Positions 51,841 through 61,081 of a stretch of 64,000 bases of DNA are shown one piece after another; position 1 is the first letter of the stretch; each line of letters opens with the position of its first letter. The notes below the pieces were generated by a model. That model was not told where the DNA came from. It made no database searches and saw only the letters and a list, made by a program, of their open reading frames with translations. The position numbers and the translations under genes were made by a program. The DNA lies in the NCBI RefSeq assembly GCF_030525615.1, contig NZ_JAUNEJ010000003.1:168711-232710 (forward strand). The letters are read 5' to 3'. This DNA comes from Cutibacterium sp. (GTDB lineage Bacteria; Actinomycetota; Actinomycetes; Propionibacteriales; Propionibacteriaceae).

Positions 51841-51870
51841 ACTGAGCAGAGAGCCAAAACATAGCTCAGT
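51841..51870 (+). terminator. Inverted repeat after the lactate operon
   Basis: ACTGAGC and GCTCAGT are a perfect 7-bp inverted repeat with a 16-nt loop, 28 bp after the lldG stop. A second small one (GATTC-TTC-GAATC) follows at 51872. Neither has a T run, so termination is possible but not certain. Confidence 0.35.
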
Positions 51871-51920
51871 CGATTCTTCGAATCTCATGGCGCTCCGTGA
51901 CAGGAATAGGGGACGATAGG

Positions 51921-51948
51921 TAAGGTTTGGCTAGGCTTAGGTTATGAT
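51921..51948 (+). promoter_or_regulatory. Candidate iron box (DtxR/IdeR-type) overlapping a promoter
   Basis: TAAGGTTTGGCTAGGCTTA (51921-51939) agrees at 13 of 19 positions with the DtxR/IdeR consensus TTAGGTTAGCCTAACCTAA and keeps the central GGTT...GCT pattern. TATGAT at 51943-51948 is a good -10 hexamer. A bound repressor would cover the -35 region. The match is imperfect and the regulator is not in the window. Confidence 0.4.
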
Positions 51949-51976
51949 GGTGAAACCCGTGTACTCAAAGGAGATT

Positions 51977-52381
51977 ATGATGATTCCTTCGAAACAAACT
52001 GCCAGAGTAGCGGCAGTCGCTGCGGGTCTCGTTGTAGCTGCATCTGTGGCAGTTCCGGCATTCGCCGAAGGCAGTATCAACAGTCACATATCGAATGGGA
52101 GAGTGGGATTTGAGACTCGAAGCTGGTGGGACGGCGATTCTGATGGAGTCTCAACTAGCGTTTCACACTATTCGAAGTGCAACGCCAAATCAGTGAGCTA
52201 TGAGCTCATACATGAGTATTCGTGGCGTCCTGATGCCAAGTTGGGTACTAAGACGCTGTCATGCTCAAAGACGGGATCGCTGTACTGGGGACGTCAAGTC
52301 AAGGGCGACTACCATGTGGTCATCCGCGGTATCGGGGGGAAGGCCTCGGTCTCGGTCAACGACTTCCGCATTAAGTACTGA
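51977..52381 (+). CDS. Small secreted protein of unknown function (possible peptide effector/bacteriocin-like)
   Basis: 134 residues. A clear Sec signal peptide (RVAAVAAGLVVAASVAVPAFA) is probably cut after Ala30, leaving a mature protein of 104 residues. The mature part is rich in Ser, Tyr, Trp and basic residues, with two cysteines (68 and 96) that could form one disulfide, and ends RIKY. The size, charge, and position before ABC-transporter genes recall lactococcin-972-like bacteriocin operons, but I see no firm family match. ATG at 51977 follows AAAGGAG; an ATG at 51944 would sit inside the -10. Function unknown; an iron-responsive role is suggested only by the upstream site. Confidence 0.75.
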   Translation: MMIPSKQTARVAAVAAGLVVAASVAVPAFAEGSINSHISNGRVGFETRSWWDGDSDGVSTSVSHYSKCNAKSVSYELIHEYSWRPDAKLGTKTLSCSKTGSLYWGRQVKGDYHVVIRGIGGKASVSVNDFRIKY

Positions 52382-52387
52382 CAATTA

Positions 52388-53110
52388 GTGGCCATGATTG
52401 TCCGTGACGTCTCTTTCTCCTACCGGAGAAATCATGAAGTCTTGCATGGTGTGAATATCGAGTTCACGCCGGGTAGGACGGCATTGCTTGGTCCTAATGG
52501 GGCGGGTAAGTCCACCCTGTTTGCGCTGTGTTCGGGAGTCACGGTGCCTCAGTCAGGGAAGATCACATTGGGAACCGTTGAGGCTTCATCTCGGACGTTG
52601 CGTCGTCGCGTGGGATTCATGAGCCAGGCCGTCCGGCCCATGCCGGGGCTGACAGTGCGCGAGCAGGTGACGTACTGCGGGTGGCTCAGGGGATTGAGCG
52701 TTCGTGAGGCTTCCGTCAAGGCTGAGCGGGTGATTGAAGACGTCGATCTGATGGAGAAGGCCGACGAGCGCTCCTCCCAGATCTCGGGTGGCCAGCTGCG
52801 CCGGGTGGGCTTGGCTCAGGTCCTCGTTGGACAGCCAGAAGTATTGCTGCTCGATGAGCCGACTGCTGGGCTCGATCCGTCTCAGCGAATGCGTTTTCGT
52901 GAGGTTCTTGAGCGGATTCCAGATGATCGGGTCACCGTCGTCTCAACTCATCAGGTTGATGATCTCGCTAACGGGTACGACAGGGTGATTGTCTTGTTCG
53001 CGGGGCGAGTTGTCTTTGATGGGACTCCTCACGAGTTCCTCGATCTCGCACCGGAGGATTCGCAGCATCGTGCTGAGGCGGCTTATCTGAGACTGGTGAC
53101 CGGCGAATGA
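52388..53110 (+). CDS. ABC transporter ATP-binding protein
   Basis: 240 residues. Walker A GPNGAGKST, signature ISGGQLRR, Walker B LLLDEPTAGLDP and the H-loop STHQVDDL are all present. The closest style is that of bacitracin/drug-type or lantibiotic-immunity ABC-2 ATPases. GTG at 52388 is used; ATG two codons later is as likely, and neither has a strong ribosome site. It follows the secreted protein by 6 bp and overlaps the membrane protein gene by 4 bp, so all are in one operon, perhaps to export, detect or give immunity against the small protein. Confidence 0.88.
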   Translation: MAMIVRDVSFSYRRNHEVLHGVNIEFTPGRTALLGPNGAGKSTLFALCSGVTVPQSGKITLGTVEASSRTLRRRVGFMSQAVRPMPGLTVREQVTYCGWLRGLSVREASVKAERVIEDVDLMEKADERSSQISGGQLRRVGLAQVLVGQPEVLLLDEPTAGLDPSQRMRFREVLERIPDDRVTVVSTHQVDDLANGYDRVIVLFAGRVVFDGTPHEFLDLAPEDSQHRAEAAYLRLVTGE

Positions 53111-54345
53111 GGTTTACGACACGACTGCGAACTGCGCCTGGGATCTGGCTGGCACCTCTCGTCGCGCTCGTGTTCATCATGGTCGACCAGAATGCTTCTA
53201 GCGAGCCGTACTGGCTTGCCGAGGTGGTTCAGGACACGGCCAGGGTCATGGTCGCCAATGGGCTATGTGCTTTTGCGGGTGCTTTGGAGGGTAGACGACT
53301 TAACGCTGTTGCCCTTACGGGTAACCGAGCGAGGCCGTGGTGGCGTGTGTTGGCGGGGCCCATAGTGGTTTCGGCGACAGTAACTACCGTGCTGACGGTA
53401 ATCTTCATGGGCAAGCATGGATTTGCCTCACATCCTTTGGGGTGGGCCATCCTCGGCGTGACCCTGTTGTCGGTGTGGTCCTGGACGATTGTCGGGGTCG
53501 CGTTGGGGATCTGGCTGCCCGTTGCCGTGGCCGCGCCATTGGCTCTGGCGATACCCGTCGCGTGGATGATCTTCCCGCCTGGGATGTCGATTTACTGGCT
53601 CCGTCACCTCACTGGCACGTGGATGAGCTGCTGCACCATCACGCAGACACTGAATCCGGTCGTCGTGACAGGAACCCTGGCTGTTCAGCTTGGTCTTCTG
53701 GTCGGAGGTGTCATCGCTGCATCGGCTCGGGTGGTACTGCGTGGACGCTGGCTGTTTCTGTACCTAGGAGTGGTGGTCCTCGTCATGGGGTTCATCGTCG
53801 GTGCCGTCCAGGTCAGAGGTCTCAACGCCTTTCCGACCCTTGCGCGTGAAACTGCCGTGAACTGCCATGTGGTAGACGACGTGGGCATCGACCTGTGTCT
53901 ATTCCCGGAGCACGAATCTGAGCGGACGACGATTGAGGCAAGCGCCAAGCGTGTATTTCCAGTCTGGAGGCGTGCCGGAATAACTCTCCCGGATGTGTAT
54001 TCCGAGCAGGCCCTTCCAGGACGCACGGACGTCGTCGACCTCAGTGTTGCCTCAGGGATGACGGGAGAGTCGGAAGTCGTTACCCGCCTCGCGGCAGCTA
54101 CGGGAAGCCCGTTCTGCTCGACCCCAGATGACGAGGGGACTTCGCCCATCGAGATCATCCAGTCCAGCGGTCGTATTGACGCGTGGCTGCGGCAAGTGGC
54201 GCATACGGCTGGAGTTGAGGTTACGCAGGCGGGGGTAGCGGCAGATGATTCTGCCTGGGCCACACAAATGCGGACCAAGGACGCCGCAGTTCAAGCCAGT
54301 GCAATACGGAAGATGCAAGAATACCTGCGTGGGTGTCCTCGATGA
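53107..54345 (+). CDS. ABC-2-like membrane protein with large extracytoplasmic domain
   Basis: 412 residues. The first 235 residues hold about six hydrophobic segments (for example WAILGVTLLSVWSWTIVGVA and WLFLYLGVVVLVMGFIVGA). From about residue 245 comes an extracytoplasmic domain of about 165 residues with four cysteines, in the local sequences NCHVV, LCLFP, FCSTP and GCPR, which could form two disulfides. I do not recognise this domain. It should be the permease for the preceding ATPase. Its stop overlaps the next start (ATGA). Confidence 0.7.
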   Translation: MRFTTRLRTAPGIWLAPLVALVFIMVDQNASSEPYWLAEVVQDTARVMVANGLCAFAGALEGRRLNAVALTGNRARPWWRVLAGPIVVSATVTTVLTVIFMGKHGFASHPLGWAILGVTLLSVWSWTIVGVALGIWLPVAVAAPLALAIPVAWMIFPPGMSIYWLRHLTGTWMSCCTITQTLNPVVVTGTLAVQLGLLVGGVIAASARVVLRGRWLFLYLGVVVLVMGFIVGAVQVRGLNAFPTLARETAVNCHVVDDVGIDLCLFPEHESERTTIEASAKRVFPVWRRAGITLPDVYSEQALPGRTDVVDLSVASGMTGESEVVTRLAAATGSPFCSTPDDEGTSPIEIIQSSGRIDAWLRQVAHTAGVEVTQAGVAADDSAWATQMRTKDAAVQASAIRKMQEYLRGCPR

Positions 54346-54932
54346 GGTACTGGTTCCGCAATCGGATGGCAGGACTTCAGCTTGCCGTGACCGGTGTCCT
54401 CGCGACGGTGTGTATTCTCACCGACCCGGGGGAGGTGGCCGTGCCTCCCATTTTCGGCAGTATCAGTGCGGTGATGGTGTTGAACAACGTGTTCGGCCTG
54501 GTACTTGCGATTATTTACGCTATCGGTCTTGCTCGGGCTGATCTGACTGTCGAGGACAGATCTGTGCGTGGCACAGGGGTTCTTGACGCCAGCTTGGGGG
54601 TGACGATGTCAGCGATCATGCTGCTGGGGCTCCTCGGCGGGCCGGGAAATGCCAGTGTTGTTCGCGATGTCCCGATACTCCTTGGCATCACGATGGTCGC
54701 GGCCCGCTGGATGCCGCGCAGTCTGGCCTCACTGCCTTCCATCGCCTACTTCTTCGTTGGCCTCCTCGTGGGTCGCAATTACGATGGCGAAACTTGGTGG
54801 AACTGGCCAGTGTCCAGTCCATCGGGATGGGTGAGCCAGGGATGGATTATTTCCTCGGTTGTCCTCGGGGTGCTTGCCCTCGTGATTCCGACTCGGAGAG
54901 TTCGGCAACATTTCGGCGCGGATGCCGATTGA
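54342..54932 (+). CDS. Integral membrane protein of the ABC operon
   Basis: 196 residues with about five to six hydrophobic segments and short loops; no motif that I recognise. It begins MRYWFRNRMAGLQLAVTG, and a loop WPVSSPSGWVSQGW lies before the final segment. ATG at 54342 overlaps the stop of the previous gene. It is probably a second membrane component of the same transporter or an immunity-type protein. The 290 bp to the end of cydC (54933-55222) shows no gene. Confidence 0.65.
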   Translation: MRYWFRNRMAGLQLAVTGVLATVCILTDPGEVAVPPIFGSISAVMVLNNVFGLVLAIIYAIGLARADLTVEDRSVRGTGVLDASLGVTMSAIMLLGLLGGPGNASVVRDVPILLGITMVAARWMPRSLASLPSIAYFFVGLLVGRNYDGETWWNWPVSSPSGWVSQGWIISSVVLGVLALVIPTRRVRQHFGADAD

Positions 54933-55222
54933 GCAGCCGTGGGGCTGGGTCACCCTGTGAGTTGTTTTCTTGACGGCGGATCGTGTCGCAGAAAAACCGA
55001 TGCTGATCTGTCGGTGCTGACTAGTCATCGGGTGCCGTGACGCTCATGCCACTGGCGTTTGGGTTCGGAAAACGACGTGTGTCAGTTGAGGTGGCAGCGC
55101 TGGGCTTTGTGCACCGGTTTTCCACGGCAGGGGTCGGGGGGACATCGCCTCGGTGGGCACGGTTGATTAGCGGGGTGGCATGGGCCGGTGTGACGAGGGT
55201 GCGGACAGCTGGATCAGCGCCG

Positions 55223-56827
55223 TCACCTGATGTGCCACACCCGATCACACCGAGCCATGACGGCCGGGTCGTGGGTGATGACGAGTTTGGCGGCTTTGGG
55301 GGTGGACGCCCACAGATCGTCCATAATCGCGGTGGCCGTCTCGACGTCGAGGTGCTCACTCGGCTCGTCGAGGATGAGGACATCATGGGCCGAAGGATCT
55401 TCGGATGTGTCGTGGTTGACGAGCACCCTAGCCAAGGCGAGCCTTTGCGCCTCCCCACCGGACAAGGTTCCGCCGTCTTCGGCCACGACTCTTTCTGGCG
55501 GGATGGTCAATCCGGCCCGATCTAGAGCAGTGACGACCTCGGACTCGGTGGCGTCCTTGCACCCAATGCGCACGTTCTCGCTGATAGAGGTCGCGAAAAC
55601 GTGGGCGTCCTGGGCCAGATACCGTACCCGCCCAGTTGCCCTCACGGTTCCGGCCAGCGGCGGGATAAGCCCCATCACGGTAGCCGCCAGGGTCGTCTTG
55701 CCGACCCCTGATCGACCGACAATCGCCACTGATTCCCCGGCAGCGACGTGTAGATTCACATCGGACAGCACGGGGTGGCCGCCCGGCCACCCGACCGTCA
55801 ATCCCTCGATGTCGAGGGCGGGTTCCTGCTGTGAGGCTGCCGACGTCGGGGAATCGCCCATCCCGACTTGCGGGGCGTCTAACACCTCGGCGACCCGAAG
55901 CAGGGCTGCTTTGGCGCGAGTGTGAGTCTGGGCCGCCCCGGTGAAGGCACCGAAGACCTCGTGCAGGGCCAGCGGGGTCAAGACCAGCACAGCGAGTGTC
56001 CGCCCGCCGATCCGTCCATCTGCAACCGCAGTGCCACCAATCCACAGCGCCGAGACGACGGCTAACCCGGCCGCCAAGATCTGACCGGCAGTTCCCAATC
56101 CGCGTCCCCAGGCGGCTTTTCTCTCCGCCGCTCGTAGCCGGGTATCAACATCAAGCACCCCGGCCAGGATGGTGTCCTGGGCTCCGTAGGCGACAAGGTC
56201 AGGGGCGCAGTGGGCCAGCTCGCGGGTACGGTTGGCCAGTTCACCCCGCAGCGGCACTAGGGAGGAGTCAGCTGCCTTCGAGATCCGCTTGGTGATCGCC
56301 GGCATGACGACAGCGGCCAGCAGAGCCGACAGCAGTAGTACCGCCGCCGACGCCAGTGAGAACCGGGCCAGGACAGCGGTCGTCCCAATGATGACCAGGC
56401 TCGATGCACACGTCGGCACGACGACACGTACAACCATGTCCAGCACCGCGTCAACGTCAGCGGTCACCCTCACCAGTAGGTCTCCACGACGTCGTCCCAA
56501 CAAGGTGGTGCGCGAGAGACGGTCGTAGGTCCGCATTCGCAGCGCGCCTTGCATTCGTAGAGCCAGGTCATGGCCAACGAGACGCTCGGTGTAACGGAAC
56601 ACTCCTCGGGAGATACCGAAGAATCGCACCCCGACAGCTGCGGCTTGCAAGTACAGCACCGGTGGCAGCTCCGCAGCCCGAGAGAGCAACCATGCCGAGA
56701 CCCCCATGAGGGCCACCGACGCGCCTGAGGCACACGCAGCAAGCGCGGTGGACAGCGCAAGTAATGCACGGCCGCGTGGGACATCCTTGAGGAGAGTTTT
56801 CAGCAGCCGGGTGGTCCGCGCATTCAT
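55223..56827 (-). CDS. cydC: Cytochrome bd assembly ABC transporter subunit CydC
   Basis: 534 residues: an N-terminal transmembrane domain (about 1-310; SGASVALMGVSAWLLSRAAE is a conserved CydC stretch) and a C-terminal ATPase with VGRSGVGKTT, LSGGEAQRLAL and VLILDEPSEHLD. CydDC exports thiol compounds (cysteine, glutathione-like) or heme-related factors needed for bd oxidase assembly. It overlaps cydD by 4 bp. The C-terminus (CDRVWHIR) is a little shorter than common, but all ATPase motifs are present. It is last in the cydABDC unit. Confidence 0.9.
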   Translation of the reverse strand: MNARTTRLLKTLLKDVPRGRALLALSTALAACASGASVALMGVSAWLLSRAAELPPVLYLQAAAVGVRFFGISRGVFRYTERLVGHDLALRMQGALRMRTYDRLSRTTLLGRRRGDLLVRVTADVDAVLDMVVRVVVPTCASSLVIIGTTAVLARFSLASAAVLLLSALLAAVVMPAITKRISKAADSSLVPLRGELANRTRELAHCAPDLVAYGAQDTILAGVLDVDTRLRAAERKAAWGRGLGTAGQILAAGLAVVSALWIGGTAVADGRIGGRTLAVLVLTPLALHEVFGAFTGAAQTHTRAKAALLRVAEVLDAPQVGMGDSPTSAASQQEPALDIEGLTVGWPGGHPVLSDVNLHVAAGESVAIVGRSGVGKTTLAATVMGLIPPLAGTVRATGRVRYLAQDAHVFATSISENVRIGCKDATESEVVTALDRAGLTIPPERVVAEDGGTLSGGEAQRLALARVLVNHDTSEDPSAHDVLILDEPSEHLDVETATAIMDDLWASTPKAAKLVITHDPAVMARCDRVWHIR

Positions 56828-58470
56828 GCGACCACCTCCGGCGTGAGTTCGACGACCGTATCAGCCGCTTCAATGACATTGTGGCGATGGGTCACGACCA
56901 GAATTGACGCTCCCGTGGCCCGCACGGCTTCGAGAACTTCCGCCTCAGTGGTGGCGTCCAGGCCGGCCGTCGGTTCGTCGAGAACAAGGAGACCAGCTCC
57001 AGCCTGCTCCACCCGCACCAGAGCACGTGCCAAGGCGACACGTCGTCTCTCGCCGGCTGACAAACCTTCGGCGTCGTCATCCACCCTCTTGTCCAACGGG
57101 ATGGAGTCGCCACCGCACCGATTCAAGGCATCCCGCAGTACGGCCTCGGGGGCGCTCGGGCACCCCAGGCGCACATTCTGGGCTACCGTGCCTGCCATCA
57201 TCGCCGGAATCTGCGGCACATAGGCCAGCTGGCGACGCCACGCCTGCCACACCGACTCATCAGCTCCGACGAGTTCGCGGTCGCCAACGAGGATTGATCC
57301 GGAATCGGGGTCGATGAACCCCAGCAGACACGACAGGGCGGTTGTCTTGCCCCCACCCGAATGCCCCGCCAGAGCAACGAGGCTCCCCGGATTAATGCGC
57401 AGGGAAAGCCCATCCGGGGCGGGGAGATCGGCTCCCTCATAGGTGTGGGTCAACTGATGAACGACCACCGGTACATTCCTCGGGGAGGGCACCTCGACAT
57501 CACCGGTGGAATCCTTCCGCCGCCCGGACTCGATGAGGCCGAAGGACACCTCTGCGGCAGCCATGCCGTCGGCAGCGTCGTGGAAGAGGACTCCCACCTG
57601 ACGTACCGGAAGGTACACCTCGGGGGCAAGAATGAGGATGAACAGAGAGGTTCGCAGGTCCATACCACCGGCGGCTACCCGGAAACCGATGGTCACGGCG
57701 ACTAGAGCGACTGACAGGGTCGCCAGCAGTTCGAGGACAAACGAGGACAGGAAGCTGATACGCAGGGTCCGCATGGTCTCGTCATGATTGGCCGCTTCGG
57801 TGCGGCGCAATCCTTCCAGCTGGGCACGGGCCCGCCCGAAGACCTGCAGGGTCGGCAAGCCGGCCACCAGATCGGCGAAGTGGTTGGCCAGTCTGGTGGC
57901 GACCTTGAACCGTTTCGCCACGGCCGCCTCGGTGCGCCAACCGATGAGGGCCATGAAGATCGGAATGAGGGGGATCGTCACGACGACGATAATCAGGCTC
58001 TTGATGTCTTGTAAGCCGATGGTGGTGGCCAAGACCACTGGCACGATGGCAGCCAGCACGAGCTGCGGAAGGTACTTGGAGTAGTAGCCGTCGAGGGCGT
58101 CAAGACCCGTCGTCACCAGGTTGATGAGGGTTCCCGACGGCATTGTTGCGTCGGTGGGACGCGACAACCTAGCCGCCAGGATGTCTCGGCGCAGCTGGGA
58201 CTTCACTGACGCCGACGCCCGATGAGCCAGAGACTCCTGCAGCCACCCCAGAGCAGCACGGCCACAGAACACTGCGGCGAGCAGCCCGCACCAACCAGCT
58301 ACCCCGTCGAGACGGTGAGTGGTGAAGACTGAGGAAATGCCATGGGACAGCAACCAGGCCTGTGCGAGGATGAGCACGGCGGTAGCCACGCCCACCACGC
58401 ACAGACCTACGAGGAAGGGAAGAGTGGCCCGCGCCCGGCGAACCAGGCGCGGGTCAAGCGGAGCTGCCAC
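56824..58470 (-). CDS. cydD: Cytochrome bd assembly ABC transporter subunit CydD
   Basis: 548 residues with a six-segment membrane domain (QAWLLSHGISSVF near the start, VYLPVRQVGVLFHDAADGMAA at the end) and an ATPase with GHSGGGKTTA, LSAGERRRVALA and LLVLDEPTAGLD. The GTG start lies 3 bp after the cydB stop. It forms a heterodimer with CydC. The Walker A has Gly-Gly-Gly instead of the more usual G-A-G but remains within consensus. Confidence 0.9.
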   Translation of the reverse strand: MAAPLDPRLVRRARATLPFLVGLCVVGVATAVLILAQAWLLSHGISSVFTTHRLDGVAGWCGLLAAVFCGRAALGWLQESLAHRASASVKSQLRRDILAARLSRPTDATMPSGTLINLVTTGLDALDGYYSKYLPQLVLAAIVPVVLATTIGLQDIKSLIIVVVTIPLIPIFMALIGWRTEAAVAKRFKVATRLANHFADLVAGLPTLQVFGRARAQLEGLRRTEAANHDETMRTLRISFLSSFVLELLATLSVALVAVTIGFRVAAGGMDLRTSLFILILAPEVYLPVRQVGVLFHDAADGMAAAEVSFGLIESGRRKDSTGDVEVPSPRNVPVVVHQLTHTYEGADLPAPDGLSLRINPGSLVALAGHSGGGKTTALSCLLGFIDPDSGSILVGDRELVGADESVWQAWRRQLAYVPQIPAMMAGTVAQNVRLGCPSAPEAVLRDALNRCGGDSIPLDKRVDDDAEGLSAGERRRVALARALVRVEQAGAGLLVLDEPTAGLDATTEAEVLEAVRATGASILVVTHRHNVIEAADTVVELTPEVVA

Positions 58471-58473
58471 GGA

Positions 58474-59547
58474 TCAGGCGGCCACCGCAGTGTCCGGAAT
58501 GGCCTCACGGGTGAGGCGCTTGCGGAACACCCAGTAGCTCCAGATCTGGTAGGCCAGCACGATCGGCACGAAAATGCAGGCGCAAATCGTCATGATCTTC
58601 AAGGTGTACGGGGTCGAGGAGGCGATCCACATATCGAAGGGAATCCCCGACGGGCGGTAACCGAGGTTGCCGTACATGGCGATCATGCTGGCAACGATCA
58701 TGAGGGCGATACCCAGACCGGTGAACAGAAAGGCCAGACCCTCACGGCCCTTGGCGACGACTGCCGACGCAGCGGCCAGCAGCACGACGACCAGCAGGCA
58801 AAGAATCCAAGTGAACACCTGGCGTCCATCGTTGGTGACGTACATGATGTTGAACATCAAGGCCCACACCAGAGCAACAACGGTGGCGATCCAACCCAGC
58901 TTGGCCGAGGTCTTGCGAGCCCGGTCGTGCATATCACCCAGTGTCTTGAGAGCGATGAAGTTGGCTCCGTGAGCGCAGAAGAGCACTACGAACAGGATGC
59001 CGCCGATGAGGGCGAACGGGGTGAACAGTCCCCAGAAGGAGGTCGTCACCAGCGGTGCGACTCCACCATCAGGAGTGGGGTGGGGGCCGACGGCCAGGCC
59101 GCGCACAAAGTTCGCGAAGCCGACACCGAGTACCAAGGTGGGCAGGAACGACCCAATCGTGGCCATCCAGTCGAAGGTGTTGCGCCACTTCGACGACGGG
59201 TGCTTCGAGCGGTACTCGAAGGAGACACCACGAATAATGAGGCCGAGCAGCACCAGCAGCAGTGGCAGGTACAGGCCGGAGAACATCGTCGCGTACCAGC
59301 CGGGGAAAGCTGCGAAAGTGGCACCGCCAGCGGTCAGCAGCCACACCTCGTTGCCGTCCCAGGTCGGCCCGATGGTGTTCACCATGAGGCGACGGTCTTT
59401 GTCGTCACGTCCCAGGAAGGGCAACAGCATGGCGACGCCGAAGTCGAAACCCTCCAGGAAGAAGAATCCAACCCACAGGACGGCTACCAGAATGAACCAG
59501 ACGATCGTCAGGGGTGAATGAGCAGCAGTTTCAAGTACAGGAAGCAT
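58474..59547 (-). CDS. cydB: Cytochrome bd ubiquinol/menaquinol oxidase subunit II
   Basis: 357 residues with about nine membrane segments. The start LTIVWFILVAVLWVGFFFLEGFDFG and GPTWDGNEVWLLTAGGATFAAFP are CydB hallmarks. GAGGAGG precedes the ATG. With CydA it forms the oxygen-reducing bd oxidase, which has high oxygen affinity and suits a microaerobic lifestyle. The gap to cydA is 13 bp. Confidence 0.95.
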   Translation of the reverse strand: MLPVLETAAHSPLTIVWFILVAVLWVGFFFLEGFDFGVAMLLPFLGRDDKDRRLMVNTIGPTWDGNEVWLLTAGGATFAAFPGWYATMFSGLYLPLLLVLLGLIIRGVSFEYRSKHPSSKWRNTFDWMATIGSFLPTLVLGVGFANFVRGLAVGPHPTPDGGVAPLVTTSFWGLFTPFALIGGILFVVLFCAHGANFIALKTLGDMHDRARKTSAKLGWIATVVALVWALMFNIMYVTNDGRQVFTWILCLLVVVLLAAASAVVAKGREGLAFLFTGLGIALMIVASMIAMYGNLGYRPSGIPFDMWIASSTPYTLKIMTICACIFVPIVLAYQIWSYWVFRKRLTREAIPDTAVAA

Positions 59548-59560
59548 GTCGTTGACCTCC

Positions 59561-61081
59561 TCAGTATGCGAAGGACACCGGGGTGTCCTCGCCCTCGATA
59601 GCAGGTTGACGACGTTCTGGCAGTTCAGGCAGGCCCTTCTTGACAGTCTTCAAGAACAGACTCACCTCGACGACGGCCAAAATGCCGTACACCGCCGTGT
59701 AGACGATGGTCGAGAAGAGGACGCTGCCGGCAGAGACACTGGGGGAGACAGCTGCCGAGGTAGGCAGCACACCCGCGACGATCCATGGCTGACGTCCCAT
59801 CTCCGCGAAAATCCAGCCGAAGGAGTTACCAAACAGCGGTAGTAGTGGCAGGCAGACCATGAAGAAGGTCAGCCAGCCGTGCGGCTTCGGGTTGCGGTCA
59901 CCGCGCAGCGAGATGAGCATGATGAGGCCGATGAGGCCGCCGATCATGCCGAGGGTAATCATGATACGGAACGTCCAGTAGGACACCGGGATGTTCGGCT
60001 CCAGCTTGATTCCGTTGGCCTCGACCTTCTGGCGCAGCACGTCTTGGTAAGAGGACTGCAAGGAGGTCTGCGAGCCGTCCTTGCGGGTGTAGGTGTACTC
60101 GTGAACGTCGTAGTTCTTGAGTTCGTTAATACCCTTGATCTGCGAACCCCACTCGCCGTTGCCGAGGAATCCGAGCATTCCGGGGATCTTGATGGCCCAC
60201 ACCTCTTCGGAACCGTCCTTGTTGCCGATGGTCAGCACCGAGAAGTCGGAGGTGTTCTCGTAAGCGCCCTCGGCAGCGGCCATTTTCATGGGCTGGGCGT
60301 CGGTCATGACTTTGCCCTGGTAGTCGCCGCTGAGCACGATTCCGACGCAGGCGACGATGAGCACCCAGGCTCCAAACTTGGAAGCCCAATGCCAGGTGCG
60401 CACGGTCTCAGCCTCATCGGCGTCGGAGATCTGGGAGGTGCGACGCCCCTTGGCGACCTTGGCCAGGTGCCAGAAAGCGATTCCAGCGATAAGGGCTCCC
60501 GCGACCATGTAGGAACCGGCAAGGTTGTGAAGGAAGGTCGCCTTGAAGACCGGGTTGGTGAGAACGGCACCGAAATCGGTCAACTCAGCGCGATTCGTGG
60601 CGGGATTGTAGGTAGCACCCACGGGGTTCTGCATCCACGAGTTAGCAGCCAAGATGAACACCGAGGAAATCATGGTGCCAAGGGCGGTCAGGTAGATACA
60701 CGCCAGGTGAACTCCCTTGGGCAGCTTTTCCCACCCGAAAATCCACAGGCCGATGAAGGTCGACTCCATGAAGAAGGCGAGCAGGGCCTCCAGGGCCAGC
60801 GGAGCGCCGAAGATGTCGCCGACGAATCGTGAGTACTCCGACCAGTTCATGCCGAACTGGAACTCCTGCACGATTCCTGTGACGACGCCGAGGGCGAAGT
60901 TGATGAGGAAGAGCTTGCCGTAGAACTTGGTCAGGCGAAGGTAACGGCTGTTGTGGGTCTTGAACCACACCGTCTGCATCACTGCCACGAGCATCGACAG
61001 CGCGATCGTGATAGGGACGAAGAGGAAGTGGTAGACCGTCGTGATCCCGAATTGCCATCGGGCGATCAGTTGGGCATCCAT
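59561..61081 (-). CDS. cydA: Cytochrome bd oxidase subunit I
   Basis: 506 residues. The heme-b595/d ligand region ARWQFGITTVYHFLFVP has His near residue 18. FGMNWSEYSRFVGDIFGAPLA and GWIFAEMGRQPWIVAGVLPT (the quinol and GRQPW region) are conserved. It carries the quinol site and hemes b558, b595 and d in the membrane. ATG at 61081 gives the family N-terminus; an extension of 14 codons upstream (starting at 61123) would add a basic stretch not seen in CydA. It leads the cydABDC unit; the 207-bp upstream gap shows no clear promoter to me. Confidence 0.94.
   Translation of the reverse strand: MDAQLIARWQFGITTVYHFLFVPITIALSMLVAVMQTVWFKTHNSRYLRLTKFYGKLFLINFALGVVTGIVQEFQFGMNWSEYSRFVGDIFGAPLALEALLAFFMESTFIGLWIFGWEKLPKGVHLACIYLTALGTMISSVFILAANSWMQNPVGATYNPATNRAELTDFGAVLTNPVFKATFLHNLAGSYMVAGALIAGIAFWHLAKVAKGRRTSQISDADEAETVRTWHWASKFGAWVLIVACVGIVLSGDYQGKVMTDAQPMKMAAAEGAYENTSDFSVLTIGNKDGSEEVWAIKIPGMLGFLGNGEWGSQIKGINELKNYDVHEYTYTRKDGSQTSLQSSYQDVLRQKVEANGIKLEPNIPVSYWTFRIMITLGMIGGLIGLIMLISLRGDRNPKPHGWLTFFMVCLPLLPLFGNSFGWIFAEMGRQPWIVAGVLPTSAAVSPSVSAGSVLFSTIVYTAVYGILAVVEVSLFLKTVKKGLPELPERRQPAIEGEDTPVSFAY

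Noticed and set aside
51872..51884. GATTC-TTC-GAATC as a terminator of the lactate operon
   Set aside because: The stem is only 5 bp with a 3-nt loop and no T run; too weak to call on its own.
55021..55222. A coding region downstream of cydC on the minus strand
   Set aside because: The open frame here is the continuation of an out-of-frame reading of cydC and is Pro/Thr/Arg-rich without motifs or a start.
58342..59517. A 391-codon open frame antisense to cydB
   Set aside because: Composition is dominated by Gln/His/Glu/Gly typical of reverse reading of membrane-protein codons; cydB is unambiguous.
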